A stretch of 24,370 bases of DNA from Bacillota bacterium (GTDB lineage: Bacteria; Bacillota; Clostridia; Acetivibrionales; JAEXSP01), in contig JAEXSP010000037.1 in NCBI GenBank assembly GCA_023453795.1, positions 1 to 24,370 on the forward strand, in the 5' to 3' direction. A model generated the notes under the pieces. That model was not told the origin of the DNA. It searched no databases and saw only the letters and a list, made by a program, of their open reading frames with translations. Positions 7,966-14,483 of this stretch are shown piece after piece. Made by a program: the position numbers and the translations under genes. How positions within the stretch are numbered: position 1 is the first letter of the stretch; each line of letters starts with the position of its first letter.

Positions 7966-7983
7966 GCTCAAACTTTATATTGA

Positions 7984-10578
7984 TTACTGACTTACAAGTA
8001 TCTTAAGACTGCCGTCGGCAAATTCAATTCCTGCACTTTTACCTTCTGTCAGATCACCCCTGATGATCAGCTTTCCGATCTCTGTCTCAATAAATTTCTG
8101 CATAAATCTTTTTACCGGCCTTGCACCAAAAACCGGGTTATAAGCACTTTGTGCAATGTGTTCCTTTGCTTCGTCCGACACTGTAAGTCCGATACATCTG
8201 TCCTCAAGCCTTGCCTTGATTTCGGAAAGCGAAAGGTCGATGATTCTGATTATCTCATACTTCCTAAGCGGTTTAAAAATCACTACCTCATCCACCCTAT
8301 TAAGGAATTCCGGCTTAAAGTGCCTGTTCAACTCCCCAAGCACAGTCTCTCTGACTGTTTCTTCAATAACACCGTCCTCTTTTATTCCGTTCAAAAGGTA
8401 TTGGCTTCCTATATTTGAAGTCATAATTACAACCGTGTTCTTGAAATTAACCGTTCTTCCCTGGCTGTCAGTCAAACGACCGTCGTCAAGGAGCTGTAAA
8501 AGCACATTGAATACTTCTGGGTGAGCTTTTTCAATCTCGTCAAATAATATTACCGAGTATGGTTTTCGTCTGACAGCTTCCGTAAGCTGTCCACCCTCTT
8601 CATAACCGACATAACCCGGAGGGGCTCCGATCAATCTTGCAACCGCATGCTTTTCCATATATTCGGACATGTCTATACGTATGACATTGTCTTCACTGTC
8701 GAACAATGCCTCAGACAGCGCCTTTGCCAGCTCTGTCTTACCTACCCCGGTGGGCCCGAGGAATATGAAGGAGCCAATAGGCTTGCCCGGATCCTTAAGC
8801 CCTGATCTTGCCCGGATAACCGCATCGCTTACTGCAGAAACAGCTTCGTCCTGCCCGATAACCCGTTTATGAAGAAGCTCTTCAAGATTGAGAAGCTTCT
8901 CCTTCTCATTTTCTACAAGCCTTGTAACAGGTATTCCCGTCCATCGTGCTACGATTTCTGCAATTTCTTCCTCTGAGACTTCTTCCTTAAGAAGAACACT
9001 ATCACTTGCTTTTTTACGCTGCTTTTCTTCCTCAAGCTGTTTTTGAAGTTCGGGAAGCCTTCCATGCTTCAGGATCGCAAGCTTGTCAAGGTCATAAAGC
9101 CTTTCGGCCTCCTCTGTCTGCCTTTTAACTTCTTCAATCTGCTGCTTTATGTCCTTCTCTCTCTTTATATTTTCCTTTTCAAGCTCCCACTGTGCTCTCA
9201 TACTATCCGACTTTTCCTTGAGAGATGATATCTCTTTCTCGAGTGTCGAAAGTCTGTTTGCCGAAATGTCATCTTCCTCTTTCTTAAGCGCTTGCCGCTC
9301 AATCTCCAGCTGCATAACCCTCCTCGAAATCTCATCCAACTCGGCAGGCATACTGTCTATTTCAGTCCTAAGCATTGCAGCGGCTTCATCCATAAGGTCA
9401 ATCGCCTTATCAGGAAGAAACCTGTCGCTGATATACCTGTTGGACAATACGGCACAGGCTATCAGGGCATTATCCGTAATCCTGACACCATGATGTATCT
9501 CAAAACGCTCCTTGAGTCCCCTGAGTATTGAAATTGTGTCCTCTACTGTAGGCTGATCAACTACAATCGGCTGGAACCTTCTTTCAAGAGCCGCATCCTT
9601 TTCAATGTATTTCCTATACTCGTCAAGAGTCGTTGCCCCTATGCAATGGAGCTCCCCGCGGGCAAGCATCGGTTTGAGTATGTTGCCTGCATCCATAGAA
9701 CCCTCTGCCTTTCCGGCGCCGACGATATTATGAAGCTCATCGATAAAGAGGATTATCCTTCCGTCTGATTTGTTGACATCATTCAAAACAGCCTTAAGTC
9801 TTTCCTCGAACTCTCCCCTGTATTTTGCTCCGGCTATCAGCGAACCCATGTCAAGAGCAAATATGGTTTTGTCTTTCAGGCCTTCCGGTACATCACCCTT
9901 CAGCATCCTTTGGGCCAGACCTTCTACAACCGCTGTTTTCCCTACTCCCGGCTCCCCTATCAATACAGGGTTGTTTTTCGTTCTTCTGGACAATATCCTT
10001 ATGGCACGCCTTATTTCCGAATCTCTACCTATCACGGGATCCATTTTTCCCGATTTTGCAAGCTCAACAAGGTCACGACCAAACCTTTTAAGTGCATCAT
10101 ATGTTTCTTCCGGATTTTTGGAAGTCACTCTCTGATTGCTCCGAACCTTTCCAAGCGCAGCCATAAACTTCTCAAGGTTTATGCCATGACGCTTAAAAAT
10201 AGTCTGGGATGGAGTATTCTTTTCCTTGAGCAGCGCCATGAAAATATGCTCAACACTTGTGTACTCATCTTTAAAACGCTTTGCCTCATCCTCTGCCTGG
10301 ATAAGAATCTCGTTTACCCTTCTGGTTGCATAAACGCCGGAAGCAGCACTTCCGTAAATTTGCGGAAGTTTATTAAGTTCTGCCTGTATATCACTGGAGT
10401 ATAGGCCCACATCTATGCCCATGTAACCCAGAAGTTTGGAAATAAGTCCATCCTCCTGACTGACAAGCGCCAAATGCATATGCTCCCCGTCAACCTGCTG
10501 ATGTCCTAATCGGGTTGCAATGTCCTGAGATTCAGAAACAGCCTGCTGCGCTTTTTCTGTAAATTTATCGAAATTCAT
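7984..10578 (-). CDS. clpB: ClpB disaggregase
   Basis: A full-length 864-aa AAA+ chaperone that resolubilises aggregated proteins together with the DnaK/DnaJ system. The Clp_N repeat region covers about 1-145. NBD1 has Walker A GEPGVGKT (208-215). The middle coiled-coil domain typical of ClpB covers about 410-530, with long runs of charged residues. NBD2 carries GPTGVGKTEL (near 610) and the conserved GYVGYEEGGQLTE pore-loop region. It lacks a ClpP-docking IGF-type tripeptide context, as expected for ClpB. AAGGTGGTG precedes the start, and 18 bp separate it from the J-domain gene, so the two should be cotranscribed from the CtsR-type promoter at 11596-11649. Confidence 0.97.
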   Translation of the reverse strand: MNFDKFTEKAQQAVSESQDIATRLGHQQVDGEHMHLALVSQEDGLISKLLGYMGIDVGLYSSDIQAELNKLPQIYGSAASGVYATRRVNEILIQAEDEAKRFKDEYTSVEHIFMALLKEKNTPSQTIFKRHGINLEKFMAALGKVRSNQRVTSKNPEETYDALKRFGRDLVELAKSGKMDPVIGRDSEIRRAIRILSRRTKNNPVLIGEPGVGKTAVVEGLAQRMLKGDVPEGLKDKTIFALDMGSLIAGAKYRGEFEERLKAVLNDVNKSDGRIILFIDELHNIVGAGKAEGSMDAGNILKPMLARGELHCIGATTLDEYRKYIEKDAALERRFQPIVVDQPTVEDTISILRGLKERFEIHHGVRITDNALIACAVLSNRYISDRFLPDKAIDLMDEAAAMLRTEIDSMPAELDEISRRVMQLEIERQALKKEEDDISANRLSTLEKEISSLKEKSDSMRAQWELEKENIKREKDIKQQIEEVKRQTEEAERLYDLDKLAILKHGRLPELQKQLEEEKQRKKASDSVLLKEEVSEEEIAEIVARWTGIPVTRLVENEKEKLLNLEELLHKRVIGQDEAVSAVSDAVIRARSGLKDPGKPIGSFIFLGPTGVGKTELAKALSEALFDSEDNVIRIDMSEYMEKHAVARLIGAPPGYVGYEEGGQLTEAVRRKPYSVILFDEIEKAHPEVFNVLLQLLDDGRLTDSQGRTVNFKNTVVIMTSNIGSQYLLNGIKEDGVIEETVRETVLGELNRHFKPEFLNRVDEVVIFKPLRKYEIIRIIDLSLSEIKARLEDRCIGLTVSDEAKEHIAQSAYNPVFGARPVKRFMQKFIETEIGKLIIRGDLTEGKSAGIEFADGSLKILVSQ

Positions 10579-10596
10579 TACTATCCACCACCTTTT

Positions 10597-11529
10597 CTAC
10601 CTGGCACCGGCTGCCAGTCTTAATTTTTCATAAAGCTCCTTCATCTCATTGCTTATCCTTTGAGGATTTACTATCCGAACCTTAATAAACAGGTCACCTC
10701 TTCTATTCTCTCTATCTATATAACCCTTTCCGGCAACACGAATCTTGCTGTCAGTCTGTATACCGGCAGGTATCTTGACCAAAATCCTTCCATCCGGTGT
10801 TTCAACTGTCTTTTCGCCTCCCAGCGCTGCTTCCCAGGGAAAAACATCCACAGAGGCAAGCAGGTTATTGCCTTCAATTTTGTAACGCTGGTCCTGCCTT
10901 ATTCTTATGTTAAGGTACAGATCACCATTACGGCCTCCATTCGCCCCCGGACCTCCCTGCCCCTGCAGTCTTATTCTTTCGCCGTCCTTTACACCCTTGG
11001 GAATCTTGAAGGAAAGGCTTTTCTCTTCTCCCCTGCCACGCAAGGATATTTTTTTCTCTGAGCCTTTCAAGCCTTCTTCTATAGTTACTTCCAGTTCAGC
11101 TTCTACATTATCTCCGTCATATACCGGATTTCTTCTCCTTGCCCCTGTTCCGGCATGTCCGAAAAGGTCATCCAGATCAAAGCCGTTCCCCCCAAAAAAC
11201 ATGTTGAAGAAATCGCTGTGATTCCCGGTGCCGCCGGACTTGTATTCATACTTTACATTATTGCCGAAGCCGTACTGTGAGGGGTCAAAATCATAGCCGT
11301 TACTGAAGTTGCTTCCCTGTCCGAAGGTGTCATACTTTTTTCTCTTCTCCGGGTCACCCAGAACTTCATAGGCTTCATTTATGTCCTTAAACTTCTCTTC
11401 AGCCTGTTTGTTGCCGGGGTTTGTATCCGGGTGGTACTTTTTTGCAAGCTTTCTGTAGGATTTTTTTATATCGTTCTGAGATGCGCTTTTATCCACCTCT
11501 AAAATGTTGTAATAGTCCTTGTATTGCAT
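10597..11529 (-). CDS. CbpA-type J-domain co-chaperone (DnaJ class II)
   Basis: A 310-aa protein starting MQYKDYYNILEVD. The J domain (about 1-70) has the essential HPD in KYHPDTNPG, a Gly/Phe-rich segment follows (about 70-140, with NGYDFDPSQYGFG), and then two C-terminal substrate-binding beta domains. The CxxCxGxG zinc-finger repeats of DnaJ proper are missing, so this is the CbpA class, and the length matches. The frame stays open upstream, but the ATG at 11527-11529 has a GAGGGG Shine-Dalgarno and starts exactly at the conserved J domain; the longer version would begin inside the promoter/operator. It should stimulate DnaK ATPase and pass substrates to DnaK and to ClpB, its operon partner. 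Confidence 0.92.
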   Translation of the reverse strand: MQYKDYYNILEVDKSASQNDIKKSYRKLAKKYHPDTNPGNKQAEEKFKDINEAYEVLGDPEKRKKYDTFGQGSNFSNGYDFDPSQYGFGNNVKYEYKSGGTGNHSDFFNMFFGGNGFDLDDLFGHAGTGARRRNPVYDGDNVEAELEVTIEEGLKGSEKKISLRGRGEEKSLSFKIPKGVKDGERIRLQGQGGPGANGGRNGDLYLNIRIRQDQRYKIEGNNLLASVDVFPWEAALGGEKTVETPDGRILVKIPAGIQTDSKIRVAGKGYIDRENRRGDLFIKVRIVNPQRISNEMKELYEKLRLAAGAR

Positions 11530-11595
11530 AGAACCCCTCTTTTCCTGACAGCCATGTTTATTTTGTCTGTCCTGCACAATTGTATACCGCTCAAA

Positions 11596-11612
11596 TCTGA
11601 CCTTCTCTGACC
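11596..11612 (-). promoter_or_regulatory. CtsR operator (tandem heptad)
   Basis: GGTCAGA-GAA-GGTCAGA on the minus strand matches the CtsR consensus GGTCAAA-NAN-GGTCAAA with one change per half. It lies over the predicted transcription start of the dnaJ-like/clpB operon, the usual place for this repressor. No ctsR gene is in the window. Confidence 0.8.
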
Positions 11613-11620
11613 TTAATACA

Positions 11621-11649
11621 ATATTACAAGACATTGCTATACAAATCAA
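11621..11649 (-). promoter_or_regulatory. Sigma-A promoter of the J-domain/clpB operon
   Basis: TTGATT (11649-11644), a 17-bp spacer and TAATAT (11626-11621) on the minus strand. The predicted start, about 11614, touches the CtsR operator, so promoter and operator support each other. Confidence 0.75.
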
Positions 11650-11823
11650 ACCGCCAATATTAGATTGCATAAATGCCTGCATTCAAACTGGGTGTTCTAT
11701 CTTTACTTTTCTTGGAATTGCTTATATTATCTTTATTTCTTATTGTTTTTGGGATTGTTTAGATACACACTTTACAGACTTATAGGTACCGAAGTATTTG
11801 TCATTTTGAATGCTGTCTTTCCC

Positions 11824-11891
11824 GCATGGTGACTGTACTTCACATGTGAACCTTGAAAATCACTTTTTCATACAGTCTACAGTCACCATGC
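11824..11891. repeat. Perfect 14-bp inverted repeat with internal palindrome
   Basis: GCATGGTGACTGTA (11824-11837) is perfectly inverted at 11878-11891, with 40 bp between. Inside lies the 12-bp palindrome TTCACATGTGAA (11839-11850). On the minus strand GACTGTA is tandemly doubled at the first arm. No T-tract follows on either strand, so this is not a normal terminator. It may be a relic of a small mobile element, a structured RNA or a protein-binding site. Confidence 0.6.
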
Positions 11892-11910
11892 CTTTAAGTG
11901 CATGGAAATT

Positions 11911-11938
11911 AAAGGTACAGGTAGTTCACCGTGCCTTT
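11911..11938. terminator. Imperfect hairpin, possible terminator of the 80-codon gene
   Basis: AAAGGTAC (11911-11918) can pair with GTGCCTTT (11931-11938) with one G-U pair; TTTGTTTT follows on plus and TTTAATTT on minus. It lies about 100 bp beyond the stop at 12035, so it could end that transcript, but the stem is modest. Confidence 0.35.
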
Positions 11939-12034
11939 GTTTTGCGCCTTATTTTTCTTCGGTTTAATAAATGCATACAGCCTCAAGGCCATGATATTGG
12001 CTTTTTCGCTTAGTACTGTAACCGGATTCTTATC

Positions 12035-12277
12035 TTAAAGGATAAAAGCCTTTACGCCCTTCTGCAAAACATAATGGGAAAGCATGTATTCTTTTCCTTT
12101 GCCCCTGCCTATCATAATGACTTTGGCATTGATGCCCTCATCCAAATAGTTGTGGTATATGCCCAGAACAAGCTCAGGACATTCAATTTCATAGACTTCA
12201 ATCCCACGAATAAAAGCCAGTTTAACAAGCTTCGCATAAACACCGTTTCTGGTTTGTACGACTTTTTTACAATACAT
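12035..12277 (-). CDS. Unknown small protein (80 aa) with structured leader
   Basis: I do not recognise this protein. It starts MYCKKVVQTRNGVYAKLVKL and has 80 residues, basic, with alternating beta-like hydrophobic segments (KVIMIGR, VYEIECPELVLGIY), no signal peptide and no membrane helix, so it is probably a small soluble protein. The frame is open further upstream, but ATG at 12275-12277 follows AAAGGAGGGGG, the only good ribosome-binding site. That site lies in the 3' arm of a perfect 8-bp hairpin, and a terminator-like hairpin and a 9-bp inverted repeat lie further up (12287-12446), so expression is probably conditional. After the TAA the same frame continues open for 41 codons, hinting that an ancestral form was longer. 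Confidence 0.6.
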   Translation of the reverse strand: MYCKKVVQTRNGVYAKLVKLAFIRGIEVYEIECPELVLGIYHNYLDEGINAKVIMIGRGKGKEYMLSHYVLQKGVKAFIL

Positions 12278-12286
12278 AAAAGTATC

Positions 12287-12311
12287 CCCCTCCTTTAATT
12301 TATAGGAGGGG
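12287..12311 (-). promoter_or_regulatory. Shine-Dalgarno-sequestering hairpin
   Basis: On the minus strand CCCCTCCT (12311-12304) pairs perfectly with AGGAGGGG (12294-12287) across a 9-nt A/T loop. The 3' arm is the ribosome-binding site of the 80-codon gene, so the folded state would block translation initiation. Confidence 0.7.
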
Positions 12312-12317
12312 AAAATT

Positions 12318-12351
12318 AAAAAGTGCGTACAGGTAATTAGCCTACACGCAC
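12318..12351 (-). terminator. Terminator-like hairpin in the leader of the 80-codon gene
   Basis: On the minus strand GTGCGT and ACGCAC form a 6-bp stem; after a 2x2 internal loop, AGGC/ACCT-type pairs extend it around a short loop. TTTTT (12322-12318) and AATTTT follow. It lies between the candidate promoter (12434-12460) and the SD hairpin. It may act as an attenuator, or simply end the TetR/ABC operon transcript from upstream. Confidence 0.65.
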
Positions 12352-12401
12352 CCAAAATTTGCAAAAATAAACAAAAGTAAGTACAATAGTGTTGGTTTGC
12401 T

Positions 12402-12446
12402 GTTCGGTTAAAAGTTTAGAAATGTTCCCGGGTCTTATAACCGAAC
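12402..12446 (-). repeat. 9-bp inverted repeat around a CCCGGG core
   Basis: GTTCGGTTA (12402-12410) is perfectly inverted as TAACCGAAC (12438-12446), with 27 bp between that include the palindrome CCCGGG. It overlaps the candidate -10 and the start of the leader RNA of the 80-codon gene, so it could be an operator or the first helix of a structured leader. Confidence 0.6.
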
Positions 12447-12460
12447 TGTATTTTTGTCAA
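12434..12460 (-). promoter_or_regulatory. Candidate promoter of the 80-codon gene
   Basis: TTGACA (12460-12455) is a perfect -35, but the available -10, TATAAG (12439-12434) or TTATAA (12440-12435), is only 15 or 14 bp away. Short spacing suggests a weak or factor-dependent promoter. Confidence 0.4.
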
Positions 12461-12543
12461 TAAATATCGATAACAAAAGAGGGTTTCAATCGAAAATGAC
12501 GGCTTTTTTTCTTTTGCCGCTTGGCAGTTTGTTATAAGGTGAG

Positions 12544-12810
12544 TTATTGTTTCTTTTCCTTTATGACATTAGAGGCAATAGCTAATATCCCCGCCAGACA
12601 AGTTCCCACTCCCCATTTATTCTCGCCTATTGTTACAATAGTCCCAACTGCGACAAGACCAACACCGATACTTTTCCCTATAGTAGAGCCTATTTTTGAA
12701 ACTTTACTTGATGGATGGGTGAGTTTATATACTTTTTGCGCGGATTTACCCAATGTTTCTTGAGATAATTTTCTTGTCGCGTCCAATAAGTTTTTATTAT
12801 ACTTCTTCAT
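12544..12810 (-). CDS. Unknown small glycine-rich hydrophobic protein (88 aa)
   Basis: Not recognised. It starts MKKYNKNLLDATRKLSQETL, an N-terminal half rich in Lys, Ser and Thr with no signal peptide. A hydrophobic, glycine-rich second half (about 44-83, with GVGLVAVGTIVTIG and GVGTCLAGILAIASNVI) looks like a helical hairpin around ENKW, and a basic tail KEKKQ ends it. TAGGAG six bases before ATG (12808-12810) decides the start over an upstream in-frame ATG. It is last in the TetR-ATPase-permease operon. The context and composition would suit a membrane-active peptide, a bacteriocin-like precursor or an immunity protein, but none of these can be shown. Confidence 0.65.
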   Translation of the reverse strand: MKKYNKNLLDATRKLSQETLGKSAQKVYKLTHPSSKVSKIGSTIGKSIGVGLVAVGTIVTIGENKWGVGTCLAGILAIASNVIKEKKQ

Positions 12811-12978
12811 TTTTACTCCTAATAGTTGCATAAATTAAATTGATTGCCGCACTTATAAGGGCGATAATTCCGAAGAGGATTAATCATATAGTCCATTTGC
12901 TTTTTTTATTTTCTTTTTTTGCAATAACAATCGCTATGCGCTTAAAATGATTATGCCAACAATAAATCCAATGTGAAT
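12797..12978 (-). pseudogene. Decayed two-helix membrane peptide gene
   Basis: Between the permease and the 88-aa gene a perfect GGAGGTGG (12990-12983) precedes ATT (12978-12976) where an ATG would be expected. From there the frame reads IHIGFIVGIIIL, a membrane helix, then hits a stop. After a one-base shift it reads KRIAIVIAKKENKKSKWTI, then a TGA where Trp would fit, then LILFGIIALISAAINLIYAT, a second helix, and ends RSKNEEV-stop. The final stop overlaps the ATG of the 88-aa gene, as in coupled genes. A lost start codon, one frameshift and one nonsense codon make a pseudogene of about 60 codons the simplest reading. Confidence 0.55.
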
Positions 12979-13676
12979 TATTCCACCTCCATTTCATTGA
13001 TCCTATTGGATAGTTCTATAATTATCGTTAAAGTTATTATTATAAGCACAGTAATCAATCCAATCCCTAACAATAAATTTTCAGCGGCTCCAATTATTGC
13101 GTTACCTACAACTCCAGATAAAAGAAATGCTGTAATCAAAGTTGTTGGTGTAGATTTTTTTACAAATCCAACCCTCATGGAAATAACCCCGATGGTAACA
13201 GAGCCAACTATACACATGCCAATACTTTGAACCGTAGTCATAAACAAACTGAAAGAAAAAGTATCGTGTAAAATCGGGGATATATACTCTGTTATGCAAA
13301 ATAGAGTCAATGCTACCGTAATGGTTGCAGTCATTGAAACAATCGTAAATATTGAGATTACTAAGAGCTTTGACACCAATATTCTCTTTCTGTTTACCGG
13401 GTATGAAAATAACAAGGCCAACTTTGCTCCGTTATATTCATCTATAATAAAACGTGAGTACATAGTAGCGGAAAGCATACTGAAAACAAACAAGCTCATT
13501 ATAAGTACAAAACGGATAATGTTCGTGTAATTTTGAAATTCCACCTTATTATCATACTGTGCCGCATAGGATATAAAATAAATAAATGCAGTTAAACCAA
13601 CGCATGAAATAATAGCGGCCAAAATGTAAATGCGAATATTATTTCTTCTTAACTCTTGCTTCATCAAATTTAGCAT
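12978..13676 (-). CDS. ABC-2-type permease (BcrB/LanE-like)
   Basis: A 232-aa polytopic protein with about six transmembrane helices (roughly 16-38, 55-78, 100-128, 143-165, 172-195, 200-222) and short loops. This is the layout of ABC-2 permeases that work with BcrA/LanF-type ATPases in bacitracin or lantibiotic self-protection. The start ATG overlaps the ATPase gene by 7 bp (ATGCTAA), so the two are translationally coupled. Its 3' end contains a strong Shine-Dalgarno that serves the decayed small gene downstream. The sequence alone does not give the substrate. Confidence 0.85.
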   Translation of the reverse strand: MLNLMKQELRRNNIRIYILAAIISCVGLTAFIYFISYAAQYDNKVEFQNYTNIIRFVLIMSLFVFSMLSATMYSRFIIDEYNGAKLALLFSYPVNRKRILVSKLLVISIFTIVSMTATITVALTLFCITEYISPILHDTFSFSLFMTTVQSIGMCIVGSVTIGVISMRVGFVKKSTPTTLITAFLLSGVVGNAIIGAAENLLLGIGLITVLIIITLTIIIELSNRINEMEVE

Positions 13677-14398
13677 TCTTTACTTCCTCCGCTCATAACA
13701 TTAAAAAAGTAATCTTCAAGGTTATTAAATTGAGCTTTTATTTTATCCAACTTCACTTCTTCAACAATCTTTCCATTTACCATAACCCCTACCGTATCTG
13801 CTATATGCTGAATTTCACTCAAAATATGGCTGGATAGTAAGATAGTCATTCCATTAGCCTTTACAAGATTGAGAAATAAAGTTCGTGCTTCCTTAATACC
13901 TATCGGATCAAGCCCGTTGACTGGTTCATCCAGTACTAATATTTTGGGATTATGGATAATCGCCCTTGCTATGGCCAGTCGCTGCCTCATACCTAATGAG
14001 TATTTAGAAACAGTTTTATTTCCAACATCAGATAAGCCAACCATGGATAGGATTTCTGTAATATCCATGCCCTTTACCCCCATATAAGACAAATGGATCT
14101 CTAAATTGTCTTTGGCAGGTAGATGCTCGTAAAATTTGGGCGTATCAAGCAGGCTTCCAATCTGTTTTAATATTGATTGCAAATTATAGTTAGTAGGCTT
14201 TCCTAATACTTCAATAGTTCCGTTTGTAGGTTTCAGTAATCCAGTAATCAATTTAAAGAGTGTTGTTTTTCCTGCACCATTGGCGCCTAACAGGCCATAG
14301 ATAGACCCTTTTCTTACATTCAAAGTACAGTCATCAATAATTACTTTGTCATTGAAAGTTTTTACTAGATTTCTTGTCTTAACAATATCTTCTCTCAT
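13670..14398 (-). CDS. ABC transporter ATPase, BcrA/LanF-like, acidic Q-loop
   Basis: A 242-aa ATPase starting MREDIVKTRNLVKTF. Walker A is GANGAGKT (38-45), the signature YSLGMRQR (133-140), Walker B ILVLDE (Glu158), and the H-loop is in LLSSH. At the Q-loop position the sequence reads IGSLLDTPKFY, with Asp85 where most ABC ATPases have Gln. LanF-type immunity ATPases are known for an acidic (Glu) residue there, so this points to the peptide-antibiotic immunity/BcrA branch. AAGGGGG precedes the ATG at 14396-14398. The frame is open 32 codons further up, but that would run through the TetR-operator palindrome. It forms the exporter with the next-encoded permease. Confidence 0.9.
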   Translation of the reverse strand: MREDIVKTRNLVKTFNDKVIIDDCTLNVRKGSIYGLLGANGAGKTTLFKLITGLLKPTNGTIEVLGKPTNYNLQSILKQIGSLLDTPKFYEHLPAKDNLEIHLSYMGVKGMDITEILSMVGLSDVGNKTVSKYSLGMRQRLAIARAIIHNPKILVLDEPVNGLDPIGIKEARTLFLNLVKANGMTILLSSHILSEIQHIADTVGVMVNGKIVEEVKLDKIKAQFNNLEDYFFNVMSGGSKEC

Positions 14399-14412
14399 AT
14401 AAGCCCCCTTAA

Positions 14413-14433
14413 ATACCAACCGTTGGTTTGTAT
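14413..14433. promoter_or_regulatory. Candidate TetR operator in front of the ABC genes
   Basis: ATACCAACCGTTGGTTTGTAT contains the 11-bp palindrome CCAAC-C-GTTGG with further symmetric bases. The core ATACCAACCGT is repeated in the palindrome before the tetR gene (15154-15170). It lies 15 bp before the ATPase start codon, so binding would block a local promoter or read-through from tetR. Confidence 0.65.
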
Positions 14434-14447
14434 CGGTGTAAAAATTA

Positions 14448-14472
14448 TTCTTTTTGCTTTGCACAAAAAGAA
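14448..14472. terminator. A/T-rich hairpin between tetR and the ATPase gene
   Basis: TTCTTTTTG (14448-14456) pairs perfectly with CAAAAAGAA (14464-14472) around a 7-nt loop. It lies 12 bp after the tetR stop codon. No long T-tract follows on the minus strand (TAATTTTTAC), so it is a partial terminator or RNA-stability element separating tetR from the ABC genes. Confidence 0.45.
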
Positions 14473-14483
14473 TTTGAGTTTGA

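Larger units (their letters stand above)
11530..12034. other. 505-bp stretch without a confident gene
   Basis: The right-hand start of the J-domain/clpB transcript (promoter and CtsR site) occupies 11596-11649. The segment 11690-11800 is A/T-rich with no convincing ORF or hairpin. A 14-bp inverted repeat lies at 11824-11891 and a smaller hairpin at 11911-11938. In 11909-12034 the frame of the neighbouring 80-codon gene stays open for 41 codons past its stop (see findings). Confidence 0.6.

Noticed and set aside
7860..7983. Riboswitch before the response-regulator gene
   Set aside because: Apart from the clpB terminator hairpin and a possible extended -10, the leader is under 40 nt and has no structure.
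11530..11682. N-terminal extension of the J-domain protein by 51 residues
   Set aside because: The extension has no homology-like features, runs through the predicted promoter and CtsR operator, and the ATG at 11527-11529 has its own Shine-Dalgarno at the exact start of the J domain.
11810..12013. Plus-strand ORF of 67 codons in the gene desert
   Set aside because: No ribosome-binding site, it runs through the 14-bp inverted repeat, and its composition is not protein-like.
12480..12530. GTTTCAATCGAAAAT looked like the end of a clostridial CRISPR repeat
   Set aside because: Only one copy is present, with no regularly spaced repeats on either side.
12490..12535. GACGGC...GCCGC as terminator of the TetR/ABC operon
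   Set aside because: The stem is only 4-5 bp around a pure T/A loop and is not followed by a T-run on the minus strand.
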